A DNA stretch of 64,000 nt, from assembly GCA_023653785.1 (NCBI GenBank), contig JAMKCH010035918.1, positions 1-64,000 of the forward strand, given 5' to 3'. This DNA comes from Ophioderma brevispina (Eukaryota; Echinodermata; Ophiuroidea; Amphilepidida; Ophiodermatidae). Below, in pieces: positions 1 to 12,309 of this stretch. Positions within the stretch are counted from its first letter, which is position 1, and each line of letters starts with the position of its first letter. The notes below the pieces were generated by a model. The model saw nothing but the letters and a program-made list of their open reading frames with translations. It was not told the origin of the DNA and did not search any database. The position numbers and the translations under genes were made by a program.

Positions 1-3000
1 AGTGGGTCGATGTGCTTGTGCTTTCCTTCTTATCTCTTTCTCTTCCATGGTCATACAAACTATAGTTTAATAATTCATCATATTCCATCAATGATATGGC
101 AATATAGATTTAAAACAGCCATAATAGGGGCCTAACACTTGTGATCCGAATGTGGTGGCAATCACTCTTTTATTTTCTAATTTTTATGTTATTCATTTCA
201 GTTTATTGACATCATACCAACACATAGTTAGTAAAAGAAACATATTAACTTGTAACAGAAGCACAGTTACATCGTGAGTTAACCTCAATCCCCGCATCAC
301 AATCACGACGAGACGAGGCCAAACACCTAAATCAGTTGGTGGCTTGTACTTGTATTTGCAATAATCTTTTTCGATTCGTTTGGGTAGGTTACTAGAGGCC
401 GCAATTTTGGTTTAAAAATAAAATTTCTCCCTTGGCTAAAAGAATTCTTTCCTATTCTAATGAGAAATCAGTTGGAAGGGTTTTTGTTAGGGTTTTTATT
501 TTGCGGTACTACAAAGAACCATTTTCTTGGCGCAGACTTTCTTTTTCCTACAACGGAACTCCGTGTATTTGGGTAGGGGTGCTCAGCTTCGGAAATAAAA
601 AAAACTGTCTTTTAGCCAAAAAAAATGGCTCTACCTTAAAGGTGGTGACCCCGTCGACAACCTCGCGCCCCCACTTTCCTCCATCAAAATGAGATTTTAA
701 TTGGGCATACACGGAAAGCCTGTTAGTTTTTTCACTTTCGTGTCCCCCTCTTGGGGACAGACATGAAACCAAACCACCTTTAAAAGATGGCAAATGTGAT
801 ATCTAATCCCATATCAAAAGGACATCGCCGGATAAGGACATACGGACGCCCCTAATTTTTTCACGAGAACTGATGCATTTGAAACATTCCGCATGATAAA
901 GTGACATGTTCAAAGTTTACCTTTCGTGGTTTTCAAAAAAGTTAACTTTACAATCAATTCGCAAAAGTCGCTTTTATTCAAAATTGTAGACAAGGCTTCC
1001 TAGCATGGGTAATAAATTTCCAAATATGACCCCTTTCCCCCCCAGAACCACAATGCCGCTTTGCAATGATGTTCCGTTTTGTATTTATTAATTAGCAACA
1101 TAAATGTGAGTGGCATTCCGGTTCTTGGGGGGGGGGAAAGACCCCCAATTTTGCATTTTTGTTTCGGGGGGCCTGCACATCTAAATGGAATGGCCAAAAA
1201 CACAACAACCTATTTAATATACAGGAAACCCTACCACACTATGAGGTAAAGCATGATCATCTACCAAGGGCTCAGTTCAGTATCCTTTGATGGGCACATG
1301 TTAACAACTGCTGACCATGCAGGTTCGGTATCAAAATCATACTAAAATTCAGGGGTGTAATATACTGGTGAAAGTGAAAGCTAATTGAACTGCGCCATGT
1401 GAATTGGATATTTAATATAGTATGAGTGAGAGTTAACTTGCTCATGATATAATTAGCGCGTTCATGGGCCATTAAATGTGGGCCATTGTGGTACTATAGA
1501 GTTTTGCCTTGTTGTCATACGGTTTAGAATCCAATCTTAGCACTCATTATACTACATCAGCATAAGCGAATGTAAATTTGGTAATTGTTATAAAGGGCGC
1601 CCTGTGGAGGGGTAACCTCTTTTAGCTTTGAGACAAAAGGTCTAGCTAGGCCCATTTACAAGCCTCCATAAACAAAGGCAGCTATGCAACTCTTCCCTGT
1701 TTCTTCATTTTAAATCTAACTGGTCGTTGCAATGGAGGCAAATGCTCTAAGCTTTGCTTTTTCAGAGAGCAGCCCCTGAATTTTTTCTCAGACTTTCCTC
1801 ATTTTTTTTTTCTGATGCAAGTGTATTTTGGGATAAAAAGTTTTTTTTTTTTTTTTTTTTTAAATTAAAAACAACCATCAAAATTTATGAAGGACTCTTT
1901 AACTATGATGATTATAGAGGGCTCCTTCATTTCTTATCCGGCTAGGCTTAATTGGTATCAGAAGAAAGTTCCTATTTTTGTCATACCCCATTGACATTTT
2001 AGGCGATAAATGTTTCTTTTTGATTATGAACAAAAACGTCTTCTCACAAGGGGTTAACCACATTTTTACAAGCTGTCTATGGCCACTTTAGTACACATTT
2101 TGCTTCTACTACTATCCAAACGGCTGGCCGATTTAACTCATTATCATGTGTTGAGGAGTCCAAGTGCAATGTGAAATATCGGATATCCAAAACATGATAT
2201 AAAATTGGATAGTACGCCCAATATTAATTGTCTCGCTATGAGTTTTAAATAGGGGCGAGACGGAGCCCAATATGTTTGTCAAAACTCATAGCCGACCAAT
2301 TATTGCATGGCTCAGTGAAAATTGGATCATGATCGGGTCACCCCCCCCCTTTAAGGTAAACTTTTTACAATTCTTGAGAGCGGTTGTGGAGCTGAATGAT
2401 ATCAAATTTGTGGCATTTTGGGGAAATAGGGGTCTTAGTAAACTGCAGCATATATTCGAAAAGGGGTCTAAAACACTGCAGAAGAGACACTGACGAACTT
2501 TGGGGTCCTTAACCGGACAACCCGTATTTTAGGTCATAACTCCCCCTCCCCCAGAGTCTACGAGCTTTTTCCAGGGGTCCACTTTTTGCTGTATTTTTTT
2601 GATAAATGTCAAAATTTAGAGGAATCTTGACAAGAAGGTTCATTTTTTTGGTGATGAGATTTTTTAAGAAGTTCACAAAAGGACCATTTTTAGGAGGTAA
2701 GTACCTTTTACAAAAGGTCCACTTTTCGGAGTCTCGCACCCCCCCCCCCCTAAAACCTGAATTTAATACCAGTGGATAGCTATATCCTCCTCTCCATTGA
2801 ATACCAAAATAAGTAACCAACATACCTAGTATGGCGTCACATGACGTCCTCAAGTCCGCGAGTCGACCAAAAATTGGTATTTCCTTTCCACAGAAAATGT
2901 GCGAAAATCCATTTTGGGCCCTAAAAAGGCAGGAATATCCATTTTCATCATGCGGTTTTCAGCTCTAAATATGGCAATTGTGAGACTACTTTTAGCATAC

Positions 3001-3435
3001 ACTAGAGATTCGAGCCAAACTTCACCATAAAAAATCCTTTGGGTGGCATCCCATCGCCCCTTCACATTTTTCGGCTAAAATGATCAGAAAGGATGAGAGA
3101 ATGATTACTATAGAGTTTTTTAACGAAGCTTTTGGCATTTTTCAGCGCAACGTAGCAATGCCCCCCCCCCCCTTTGTAAGCCGAGGTTACTTATACGAAT
3201 GCACTCCCTGGGGAATCCACAAACTTTTTTTTTTTTAAATTTAGAAAGAAACCCTTAAGAGTGAAAACAAGAAAAAATACCTTATTCTTTTTTCATATAA
3301 AAATACATCGTTTCCCCCCCCCCCCCCCCGGAACCTGTGTCGCCTGCACGCGGTTTGTCACGGGAGTCAAGTTTGATGTTGAATGGATTTTTGGCATTTT
3401 TTTGTTGTTGTTGAGGGATGTTGGTGTTTGGATTT
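1..3435. other. Non-coding, repeat-derived region
   Basis: No supported gene. Contains poly-C, poly-G and poly-T runs (for example 1127, 1840, 2341, 2740, 3162, 3313) and an inverted pair CCCTTTCCCCCCCAGAACC / GGTTCTTGGGGGG (about 1030-1140). A CAAAAGGACC / GGTCCACTTTT region near 2575-2720 is typical of a decayed DNA element. Open frames here are short and low in quality. Confidence 0.5.
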
Positions 3436-3439
3436 GATG

Positions 3440-4000
3440 ATTTGAATACAATTAATTGGGTCAAAGGTGTACATCGGGGTCTCAAAGGTCAATCTGTGAA
3501 CATACCACATTAAATCGGCCATAGTGTTTATTTTTGAGTAACTTTGGCGACCATAGCATCTTAATTGTGCATGCCAAAGACATGTAGTTCTATAATTTTA
3601 AAAATGGGGTAAAAGTTCACATATTGTGATCAAGGTGCACTTTATACCACATCCGACCTTGGGCCAGTGGTTCTTTTCTTCTGACCAATTATGAAGTTAA
3701 TCAGTGATGCGTATGTGAGAAATGAGCAGTTTGTTAACCTTTGTTTGATTTATATGAAATTGGGTCAAGGTCCACATAGGGTCATCAAGGTCAATCTGTG
3801 GTACATCCATGGGCAGTGGTATTTTGAGTAACTTTGGTGATCATAGCACTTATGTGCAAAAGAAATGTATTTTTAATTGATTTTCCACAAAATGGGGTCC
3901 ATATGGGTCATCAAATGTCACTTTTAAACACACATACGGGCCTTGGGCCAGTGGTTCTTCTGACCAAGTAATGAAGATGTTTTTATATTAGCCTTCATTT
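3440..4000. repeat. Two tandem copies of a repeat of about 300 bases
   Basis: GTCAAAGGTGTACATCGGGG...AAGGTCAATCTGTG near 3460 recurs near 3760. Both copies continue through TTTTGAGTAACTTTGG and CTTGGGCCAGTGGTTCTT...CTGACCAA. The second copy ends about 3980. The repeat shares its GGTCA-rich character with the satellite that starts near 4900. Confidence 0.65.
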
Positions 4001-4162
4001 TATGATTAAATATTGTTTTATTTGAGAAAGATTTCTCACGAGAAAAAGTACTTTATGTTGAAGAGAATAGGGATTTCCCCTAGTGCTATATTGAGATCGA
4101 TTGCACAAGAGGGAAATGGGAATTCCCATTATGTAAAATTTTGAAGCTGAGTCAACTTATTC

Positions 4163-4411
4163 ATGTTTGAGTCAAAACGTTATAAAATTAATGTAATTAC
4201 CCATGAAGTTATAAATGGAGGTGAATTCCTGGCAGATGATTTACTTTATGTGAAATCCAATTGGTCAGCTAGTGCAATGTTATTTTATTCTGATTCCTGT
4301 GGTAATATCTATTTTCAGAATTGGGAACTTTGTAATTTATATAAGGAGAGATTGGAGAGTTTAGATTTGCCAGCAGAGCCACCAGAACAAGTAGCTAGAA
4401 GTTATAGCTAG
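4163..4411 (+). pseudogene. Possible 3' end of a plus-strand gene or gene fragment
   Basis: 82 open codons end at a TAG (4409-4411), with protein-like stretches such as EVINGGEFLADDLLYVKSNW and RLESLDLPAEPPEQVA. A further open piece in another frame (RIGISPSAILRSIAQEGNG, about 4062-4140) precedes it without a visible splice site. That suggests a frameshifted fragment rather than an intact gene. An AATAAA at 4813-4818 would serve as its polyadenylation signal. The product is not recognised; a retroelement C-terminus is possible. Confidence 0.3.
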
Positions 4412-4812
4412 TTTTTGATCTGCAATGAGTGGCCCCTGTACAGTACCTAGTGCCAAGGGGAATTTATAATAATTCCAGTGAGCGAGGTCGCTGTAATTTA
4501 TTCTACTGTCCGTCTTTGAAGCCAAAAGTGCTGGAATCAAATAGGATTCCAAAGTGTGGACAATTGGGAAATCATGGTGACTATCTTGGACTTATATACG
4601 TGTGGAATATTAGTGTCGTTCGAGGGACTTATTCACCCGTCCGTCTTGAACTGCTGGACAAAATTACCTTCAGGACTGATAAGATTCCCATGGATATATT
4701 ATCTGAAGATTAGTGTGACCTTTTGCATGCTGTCATTTTGGAGTCTTCCGGCTGTGAGGACTATATTGTTGAAACGGCAATGCCTTTGTTACCCTTGGGA
4801 CATTTGAGAACT

Positions 4813-4818
4813 TAATAA
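4813..4818 (+). promoter_or_regulatory. Candidate polyadenylation signal AATAAA
   Basis: AATAAA about 400 bases after the stop at 4411, followed by a T-rich stretch. It fits the 3' end of the candidate transcript just upstream. Such hexamers are common by chance in AT-rich DNA. Confidence 0.3.
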
Positions 4819-4899
4819 AATTATCATCTTAAGTATTGTGTGTATTTTATCTATATATTAATACCCACGCGTGGTCTGTCTATCTGTCCGCCTTCATCG

Positions 4900-6330
4900 T
4901 CCTGTGTGTCTGACCCGTGTTCTATTTCTCGGATACCGAGGGTCGCATGGTCCCCTGAAACTTGGTGGTGGGTGCCTCTTGACCAAACGAAGACCGAGTT
5001 TTTTGGTTTTTATTGGTTAGTGGATCAAGGTATCGGGGTCTTCGAGGGTCAAATGGACCGCGTCTATTTTCTCGGAGACCGAGGGTCGCAGCGGTACTGA
5101 AACTGGTGGTGGGTGCCCCTTGACCGAAACGAAGACCGAGTTTGTCTTGGTTAGTGTATCAAGGTCGTCGGGGTCATTCAAGGTCAAAAGAGGTCCATGG
5201 GGGTAACGTTGGTGTATGGACACGAAACTTAGAGGGTGGGGTCGTTTTATGCCTAACATTTTGAAGGTCACGACAGAGGTCATTAGAAGTCATTCAAGGC
5301 AAGAAGAAGGTCCACGTCAATTTTCTTTTTCTCTTTCTCGGAGACAAGAGGTCTCACGTTCCTGAAACTTTGGTGGGTGGTTTGCCCCTTGACATTTTCT
5401 GAAGACCTTAAGGTCATGGACAAAAGGTCATCAGGGGTCTTCAAGGTCAAAGGAGGTCAAATGGGGTAAACCTTTGATGTATCCCAGACTAAACTTGGTG
5501 GGCCGGGTTGATTGTTTGATGCCAAAAATGTTAAATGTCATGACAGGTCATCAGGGGTCATTCGTCACAGGAGGTCAAATGTTGGTAACATTGGTTTTTG
5601 GACAATGAAACAATGGATGGTGGGGTTGATTGATGCCGAAAATTTTTAAGGTCACGACAAAGTCATTAGAGGAGGGGTTCATCAGGTCACAGGAGGTTCA
5701 AATGGGGTAACTTTGATGTATGCATGATCCAGACGAAACTTGGTGGGCCGGGGTTAGTTGTTGATGCCGAAAATGTTAAGGTCATGACCTGTTCATCTGG
5801 GTCTTCAGGTCCCAAGGAGGTCAATGGGTAACGTTGTATGGACTGAAACATGGAGGGTGGGTTTATTGATGCCTAAAATTGTTACTGGTCACGACAAGGT
5901 CATAGGGGTCTTCAGGTCAAAGGAGGTCAAGTGGGGTAAATTTGATGTATCCAGATGAAGCTTGGTGGGCGGGGTTGATTGTTGATGCCGGAAATGTTAA
6001 AGGTCCGGACCAGTCATCATGGTCCTTCAGGTCAAAAGAGGTCAATGGGGGAAATGTTGGTTGTAGGGATGGACATGAAACTTGGATTGGACGGTGGGGT
6101 TGAATTGTTGAATGCCGAAAATTTTTGAAGGTCACGACAAGGTCTTTAGAGGAGGGGTCCTTACAGCGGTCAAAGGAGGTCAAAATGGGTTAACCATTGG
6201 TGTAGGGACATGAAACTGGAGAGGTGGGGGGGTGATTGTTGATGCCGAAATTTTAAAAGTCATGACCCACGTCAATCAGGGGGTCATTCAAGGTCAAGGA
6301 ACCGCAACCAAGAAGTCCATTCAGCCAGGT
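4900..6330. repeat. Degenerate tandem satellite rich in AGGTCA half-sites
   Basis: About a dozen diverged repeats of roughly 110-120 bases. Each has several AGGTCA or GGTCAT words, then GGGGTAAC, a gap, AACTTGGTGGG, TTGATTGTTGATGCC and GAAAATGTTAAGGTCA. Unit boundaries are blurred by many one-base insertions and deletions. The short open frames inside it are repeat-derived. Confidence 0.75.
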
Positions 6331-6339
6331 GATTCATGA

Positions 6340-7930
6340 ACCCGGTTGAATCGCTGAAACCCATGGCCGCCTAGTTATTGTAATTTGTTTGGACATACCA
6401 AATTTCTTATCCAATCTGAATTAAAAAACCATTAAAAAGTGTTATTATATAAAATTTGTCTCATTTGTGCACAAGGCTCATTTGTTTTGTGTTTTGAAGG
6501 TATTTCTGACCTTTGACAGTCCACGGAGACATACCATTGTTACACATGTTCTCTGGTTTTAAATATTAAAAAAGGTAATGTTTGCTATGTCTGACAATTA
6601 CTTTTTACCGGTGGGTGTTAAGAAGGAGGAACTTAGTCGAATGGCCAGTTTTTTATTTTTCTTCATGCATAAGGCATGACATGTTTTCTTGCCATATATT
6701 ATAAAGATCTATATATATTTTTTTTTTTCCTCGTAGTAGTTTGTTTCATTTTACTTTGGACATGTTTAGCATATTTTTTTTTGAACAAAAAATATCACAT
6801 GGGCTGATTGAAGGGCCGGGGTAATTTTTCCCTATTGTGGAATAAATTCCCTAACAGTATCTGCTCAAGCTTGTCATAACTATTTTTCAAGTCCCCCGTC
6901 CAATACATATTTACACGCATTTTGGTTTGGCTTCTGATATGTATACTGTGTTTATTTTTCTAATAATACTGATGAAATGCTTGCCCAAGTGCCCATTATT
7001 GGATGTGCGGCTCCTATTTACGAAGAAAAGAAAACCAAAACTAAGTTTTGACTTGGTGCCTCTGTCGCCAATGGCTGTAGAAAGAAGTATGCTTGATTTT
7101 TTTTTTGTGCAGGCAGAAACTAACCATCTCTTTGTTAAAAAAAAATTGGCTTATTTACTCCTTCAGGTGTATTTAAAAGAGACATGAGATTCCCAGAAGA
7201 GCACCCTAAACGTTTTTTAATCCGGATTTGATTGCAATTTTGGAATGCTTAACCAATATGTATTTGAATGATTTAGTTTTTCTTTGTGCATGACAAAAAA
7301 TCAAAAGCAGTTCATAACATGTTGTTGGGGCAATTTCGTTGTACTTGTTGGGTCCCCCCCCAATACACATTTGAAATGTTCAAGTGGTCTACAACCTATC
7401 AAGTGTCAATTTAATGAGAAATTTGTACTATCAAAAACTTTCCTCCTGTCACATTAATCTTTGGCAAGCACTTAAAGATGAAAAAAAAAACATAATTTTG
7501 GGCGCATTTTTCTGGAATGCCTCACTTCTCTATTTCATCAATATTAAACACGAGAATGTTCAATTAAAGTAACACCTTCCAGTGAAAATAACATGATGGA
7601 CTGCCTGCATTGTCAATACTCCTTGAACAGTGATTTTAATATCATACTTTTATTCTATATCTTGTACTTATAACAAGCAATTTGTGTTTACCCAAACACA
7701 AATGATTTATACAACAGTGTACAAATTCAGTAAACTGCAGGAATTTGTATGTCATTTATTGATGTTTAAAATAGCCTCTACACTTTTAATAAGAGGAATA
7801 ACCCCTCAAGACAAAAATATTGGGAATTTTCCCATTTTTTGTAAGTAGTCTTATTTATTGAGTTGAGCATTTGAAGCATGTGGTTTTGTGTGCGATGTGC
7901 CCAAGAAATTTAAATGGTAACTCCTATACT
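6340..7930. other. AT-rich non-coding region
   Basis: No convincing exon or repeat pair. Several open frames of 60-86 codons are compositionally AT-driven and lack splice signals. Confidence 0.5.
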
Positions 7931-7931
7931 T

Positions 7932-8086
7932 TGTCTTGTCTGAAGTATGAAGTGACGACGCGCGCGTCATACCCATTGCCGCCTTTCAGTTTGTCAGTGG
8001 CGAGTGTGCTTTTGCCTACGCGCGCGCTGAAATTCGGTACAATGTATATGCCCGTCGTGCCGCTACTTCATACTTCAGCCTGGACA
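7932..8086. mobile_element. MITE with CTGAAGTATGAAGT inverted termini
   Basis: About 155 bases with matching ends: TGTC.TGTCTGAAGTATGAAGT at the left and its reverse complement at the right, enclosing two short GCGCGCG stretches. No coding capacity. The open frame running through it is fortuitous. Confidence 0.65.
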
Positions 8087-8202
8087 GAGTATAGCTTCAG
8101 CCATCTTGTTGTGAATGGAGAGGGGTGGGAGTGCCTCATGATCATTGGTGTAGCAAAATTTCAGTAACCTTTGATTTTACCACATACCATTTTAGTATAC
8201 AT

Positions 8203-8743
8203 TAAGATGAGTCCCATGGTAGCTCAGAGAGACTATATAGGTCACCTAACAGGCTCAAACTACATGACCATGATACAAAAATCCACACAAACAGTTTTTG
8301 TTTGTCATAAATGCATTAGTGTTTCAGCAGCTCCTGGATGTGATAAAATCACAAAAACAAGTTTTTAAATATTTTTACACTTTTTGAATTGTTTTTTTGG
8401 CAACTTTACCACCTTTTTTCATTTTCTTTGCAGATTATGAAAGCAGGGGTACTTTTACATTATGTCCATGTTGTAGTAATGGTGCAAATATTCATAAACT
8501 GAGATATTGACATTTTCCTCTCCCCACAGCAGTCAGTCTTCTGTAAAATCATGAATTTTTGGGAAAAAAGGGCCCATATCCTAGTATCAGATGTGTACAT
8601 GGTAAGAGCTGAAACCGTCAGAAATTTATGACAAAGACAAAAGCCGATTGTTTTGGCACTTTGTCTTTATAATGACCACAATATTGAGGAGACTGATTTG
8701 AGACCTTTTAGTCACTCATGAGTTGCCTAGGAGTCCCACCTTA
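8203..8743. mobile_element. Diverged copy of the large foldback family
   Basis: Ends are TTAAGATGAGTCCCATGGTA and a complementary TAGGAGTCCCACCTTAA. The interior shares TTTTCTTTGCAGATTATGAAAG and the GTACTTTTACAT block with the foldback at 21115-21844. The second arm is strongly eroded (AAATTTATGACAAAGAC region), so the copy is old. Confidence 0.55.
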
Positions 8744-8789
8744 ACACCAGGGCACTACCTACTATCTATCAGCATTATAATCTTGATTG

Positions 8790-8960
8790 GTTATTTGAAA
8801 GGGAATCTCATGGAATCAACAAATCACAATAGTCTAAGACCGGTGATATGTTTACCCAGAGTTGTAAGAAGCACCTTTGATTGGTTGCTCAGAGAGCTAT
8901 CTCAGGTTGTGTCCTGTAATGAGCCAATCAGACAGACTGTACAATAGGTGCCCAGGGGGT
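8790..8960. repeat. Copy of an interspersed repeat containing CCAATCA and GCCCAGGGGG
   Basis: The block with TTGATTGGTTGCTCAGAG, TGAGCCAATCAGACAGACTG and GGTGCCCAGGGGGTTAA is found inverted at 12310-12440 and, in a more eroded form, at 17320-17440. A member of a moderately repeated family, ending about 20 bases before the 8984 exon. Confidence 0.55.
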
Positions 8961-8983
8961 TAAAGAAAGTTCATATTTTTCAG

Positions 8984-9097
8984 GTGCTCAGGTGGACCTT
9001 ATGGCCCACATACGGGTTAAATGGTGAAATCAAGGGTCACTGCAACATATACAAACTAATCCAAGATGGCAGTGAAGCTATTAACATTACATGCATG
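8984..9097 (+). CDS. Internal exon, 38 codons, unrecognised plus-strand gene
   Basis: 114 bases between a TTCATATTTTTCAG acceptor and a strong ATG/GTGAGTT donor. One frame only is open: VLRWTLWPTYGLNGEIKG then HCNIYKLIQDGSEAINITCM. NIT could be an N-glycosylation site, and the two Cys would suit an extracellular module. It begins and ends in phase 0. A diverged interspersed repeat lies directly upstream and a small MITE (9162-9411) directly downstream in the next intron. Confidence 0.65.
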
Positions 9098-9161
9098 GTG
9101 AGTTGGGAGACTTTGTCTGCTCGTCTTGGTTTGAGTTTAACTGATTAAATATTATTATTTA

Positions 9162-9411
9162 TAACTTTAGACCCTGGTTTAAACCAGGGTTAGGGTTTAA
9201 ACCAGGGTTAGTACTTCATGAATGGACATTTTTCTTACAACATACTCTAAAAGTCTGTTGTAATATAGATAAGAAGTTCCTCATGGATGGGCTGGAATGG
9301 CCCATCCATGAGGAATTTCCTCACCTATTGCATTACACTTACTTTGTTGGTTGAAAGAAAAAGGTCCATTTATGAACGACTAACACTGGTTAAACCAGGG
9401 TTTAAAGTTAG
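9162..9411. mobile_element. Foldback MITE with CCTGGTTTAAACC termini
   Basis: About 250 bases with long inverted termini: TAACTTTAGACCCTGGTTTA...GTTAG at the left and the complementary sequence at the right. A perfect inner palindrome around CCTCATGGATGGGC / GCCCATCCATGAGG sits at about 9279-9314. The left end contains a small internal duplication of GGTTTAAACCAGGGTTAG. Confidence 0.7.
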
Positions 9412-10168
9412 ACTTCTTTGACAACACCAACCTAGGACTCCCCATTTTCATTTCATTGGGTGTACCATGTTTAAGTTTTATTTGAAGCATTTCAAATCTT
9501 TCAACATTTGTGTGCATCAGAGACAATCAAGGCATGGCTGCACATGATAACTTCTACTTGATGAAATTGGATTTTCCCAAGAATTTTCAATGTACTGGTG
9601 GAGGGCGGCCTGGAAATCCCAATTTTTGGGTGGTAGTATAGGTATTTTTAAATCATGTCCATGGACCTTTAAGTCACAAGGAGATGTGCATTGTGTGCAT
9701 GGAAAATGGAAATCTTTTATTTATGGATTATTCAAATGATAAAATTCCATGTTTTCTGCAGACATGTACAACTCTTAATGTACAACTTCTTAAGGATCCC
9801 ATTTTCTTCAGGAGGGTCCCAAATATTTGGATGGCAAGAGTAAATTGGACTCCCTCTAGCATCTTGGGTTGAAATAAAGGCAAAACATTTTGGAATATGA
9901 GATGCACTCTGAGGCTATTTCCTGGTATTTTTTCCATATTTTAATGCCATTTTAGTATGTGGAAGTTTTAACAAAAAGTCCCCTCCCATTTAGTGTTACA
10001 ATTGTATGACCCCCTCATTTTAGTATGTAAAAAAGTCATGATCCCCAATATATTTGTAAACCTTCTACAATAAATGGGAGCCCTAATAGTTATGTAATAC
10101 CATATGACAGACTGCATAATAGGGCAGGTGCTCATTGCAATATTGATGGTTGGATTTATGATTACTTT

Positions 10169-10406
10169 CAGGGGCGGATCCAGGATTTCTCAATAGAGGG
10201 GGCGCCAAATTTTCAGGCTCGCTGCACTTGCCGGTGCGTCCGCTGGGTGCCCACAAAGCCACATCTACCCGGCGCCCGACGCCTTGTACCATCATTCTTA
10301 GAGATCGCAAGTGCGCCCTGTGCTCAATGCAGCACCCGGCGCCCTGTGCTCTGCAAAAAATAGAGGGGGCGCGCGCCGGGGGCGCCCCCCTCTAAATCCG
10401 CCCCTG
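10169..10406. mobile_element. Non-autonomous hAT-like element with CAGGGGCGG termini
   Basis: Inverted ends CAGGGGCGGATCCAGGATTT and TAAATCCGCCCCTG are typical of hAT-type MITEs. A possible target duplication ACTTT flanks it (10164-10168 and 10407-10411). hAT elements normally duplicate 8 bases, so either three have diverged or the match is partial. The interior is GC-rich with repeated GGCGCCC motifs and short open frames on both strands. Confidence 0.7.
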
Positions 10407-10575
10407 ACTTTTGCTTTAAGAGCAGGAAAGATCACCTTTTTGCCATACAAAACAGGGATACAGCAATTTGCCATGGAGTTCAGTAGCAAAGCTATCATTA
10501 TACACCATGATTAACTCTGATACAGGTATCTTTCAAGTACATGGCCATATCAGATCAGAGATCTATTTTTGCTGC

Positions 10576-10622
10576 GTAGATGGAGTGTACACACAGCGGA
10601 TGTCTTCACTGTCACAGAGTAG
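10576..10622 (+). CDS. Weak candidate exon between the 9.0 and 10.8 kb exons
   Basis: Follows a pyrimidine-rich acceptor (TTTTTGCTGCGTAG). Read in the phase demanded by the 9.0 kb exon it gives MECTHSGCLHCHRVA and ends at a poor donor (AC/GTGGTA) whose phase fits the exon at 10843. A longer reading, with a weaker acceptor at 10527, gives a different open frame that does not fit the phases. Treat as tentative. Confidence 0.25.
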
Positions 10623-10842
10623 CTACGTGGTAACACTAGCTCTCAGCATGTATGATATTTCTCATAGTCAATTTAGTTTTTTAGATATTTTTGGCATATA
10701 TTTGCATTTTAGTACAATGTACTGTACATTGATATAGGTTTTTTATGCTGTTTAATTCAATTTCATGATTTTCCTTAAAAAACATTTTAAAAATACTAAA
10801 TAGAGAATGAGTGTATTGCGCCCTCATTTGTCTACTATCCAG

Positions 10843-10972
10843 AAAGTGGTGCAGTGAAGAAGTAACTGCAGATGTCTACTCTGGTACAAGTAACTGTGTG
10901 TCTATTCCGGTACTGTCCACACCATGTCTACCTTCTCTCCACCTACTTGGCAACTACAAGGTAGTCATGAAG
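10843..10972 (+). CDS. Internal exon, 43 codons, same strand as the 9.0 kb exon
   Basis: The acceptor is TTTGTCTACTATCCAG and the donor AAG/GTAGGT. The other two frames are closed. The peptide KWCSEEVTADVYSGTSNCVS continues IPVLSTPCLPSLHLLGNYKV and has three Cys, so a secreted or receptor domain is plausible. It starts with one base of a split codon and ends in phase 0. A possible short exon at 10576-10622, after a TTTTTGCTGCGTAG acceptor, could sit between this and the 9.0 kb exon, but its donor is weak. No downstream plus-strand exon was confirmed. Confidence 0.65.
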
Positions 10973-10999
10973 GTAGGTATTATAAACTTGTCACTGTGC

Positions 11000-12305
11000 A
11001 GCCAATAACTGATGTGTATAGGAAGAGCTATCTTCCAGCTACTGCTTTGCAATTAGTGTGTGCTGTGCAGTAACTCATATAGGGTACCACTTGAGTAAGA
11101 ATCTGGCCATGTAGAGAAACTCTCCATGGGAGAATTTCACTAAAAACCTCCTGAGGTATAGATGTTGTAAGGACTATGTATGTTTTACTGGAAACCATAG
11201 TACTACAATCCTGAAAAAAAAATGTTTCTACACTTTATCCGATTGAGGGGGGGGGGAGACCACCTATCCCCAAAAGGCAATGTTTATCCGATTATGTTGT
11301 TAGCAGCCTCACCATGCCCCCCCTCCATCGATTCATGATAGGATGTGTATGGTTAAGGGGAAGATCTCTGCTTTCTAATTTACAATGACTTGCCCAATTC
11401 CAATCTCAGTCACGAGCATGGGAATGGTTCCAATATACTGATCAAGTGTAGAAACTATTTTTTCCAAGATTGCAGCATTCCTTCTTCAAAAATAAAGAGT
11501 AACACCTTAATGGCTGACTCAGAGATTTCCCGAGGATGGCGCCCTCAATTTTCTGACAAATCATGAAATAGGTAAGCTCAAATCGATGTCCTTTATATGG
11601 AAAATCAGTTTTGTTTTAAAATTCCAGATACAGAATTTTTGTTATATACAGTATCCAATGGGACTATATAGTATACATAAATGTTGGCTGCATCAAAACG
11701 AAAAATCTGATTCATCTCAAAATTTGGAATTGGGCATTTTGGGTGGCTATCTTTAGTTCTAGTCAACTATTTCTAATTATTACACACAAAATTATATTTT
11801 GAAATATCTGAGTCAGCCTTTAGTTCAGATAACAATGATTAACTCCCAATAGACAATTTGCTCAATCCCCGTAATGCATCTTGTGAGATGCCCATTTTCA
11901 GTTGGGAGGTTGAGCAAAGCGTCTTTCTTTGAAACTGACATGGATCCATACTAAAACACTCCCTGATATTTCAAGAAAATGATACATTTTCAACTGATTA
12001 TAGACTAAATTAAACCAGATGTTAATTAAATACCATTTGCTATTTACTTTGCAAAACTTGCAAAATCTAACCAATATTTTATCAAAAAACTCAAAGTATC
12101 ATCAGCAATTTAATGAAATGTCCTCCATTACAATATAGTATTTCTAGGCTTTAAACTTTCTTCAGTTTTATGTGAGGCCTTGGTAGTGCATATTGCTTAG
12201 ATTACAGACATAACTTAAAGCAATGGATTATCATTTTTTCAATCTGGCACACTCTATTTCAATTGAAGTTGTCGCCATCATTTATTGCCCAACTGCCATT
12301 AATTT
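11000..12305. other. Non-coding, nothing clear
   Basis: Presumed intron or 3' flank of the plus-strand exons. A short TTCCAAGATTGCAG acceptor near 11465 is followed by only eight codons and a stop; not called. Confidence 0.4.
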
Positions 12306-12309
12306 GACA

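Noticed and set aside
4900..6330. CRISPR-like direct repeats
   Set aside because: The units are diverged, have no constant spacer structure, and the DNA is eukaryotic. It is a satellite.
9164..9215. Telomere-like GGGTTAGGGTTTAAACC
   Set aside because: Only a few GGTTAG words, explained by the inverted termini of the MITE.
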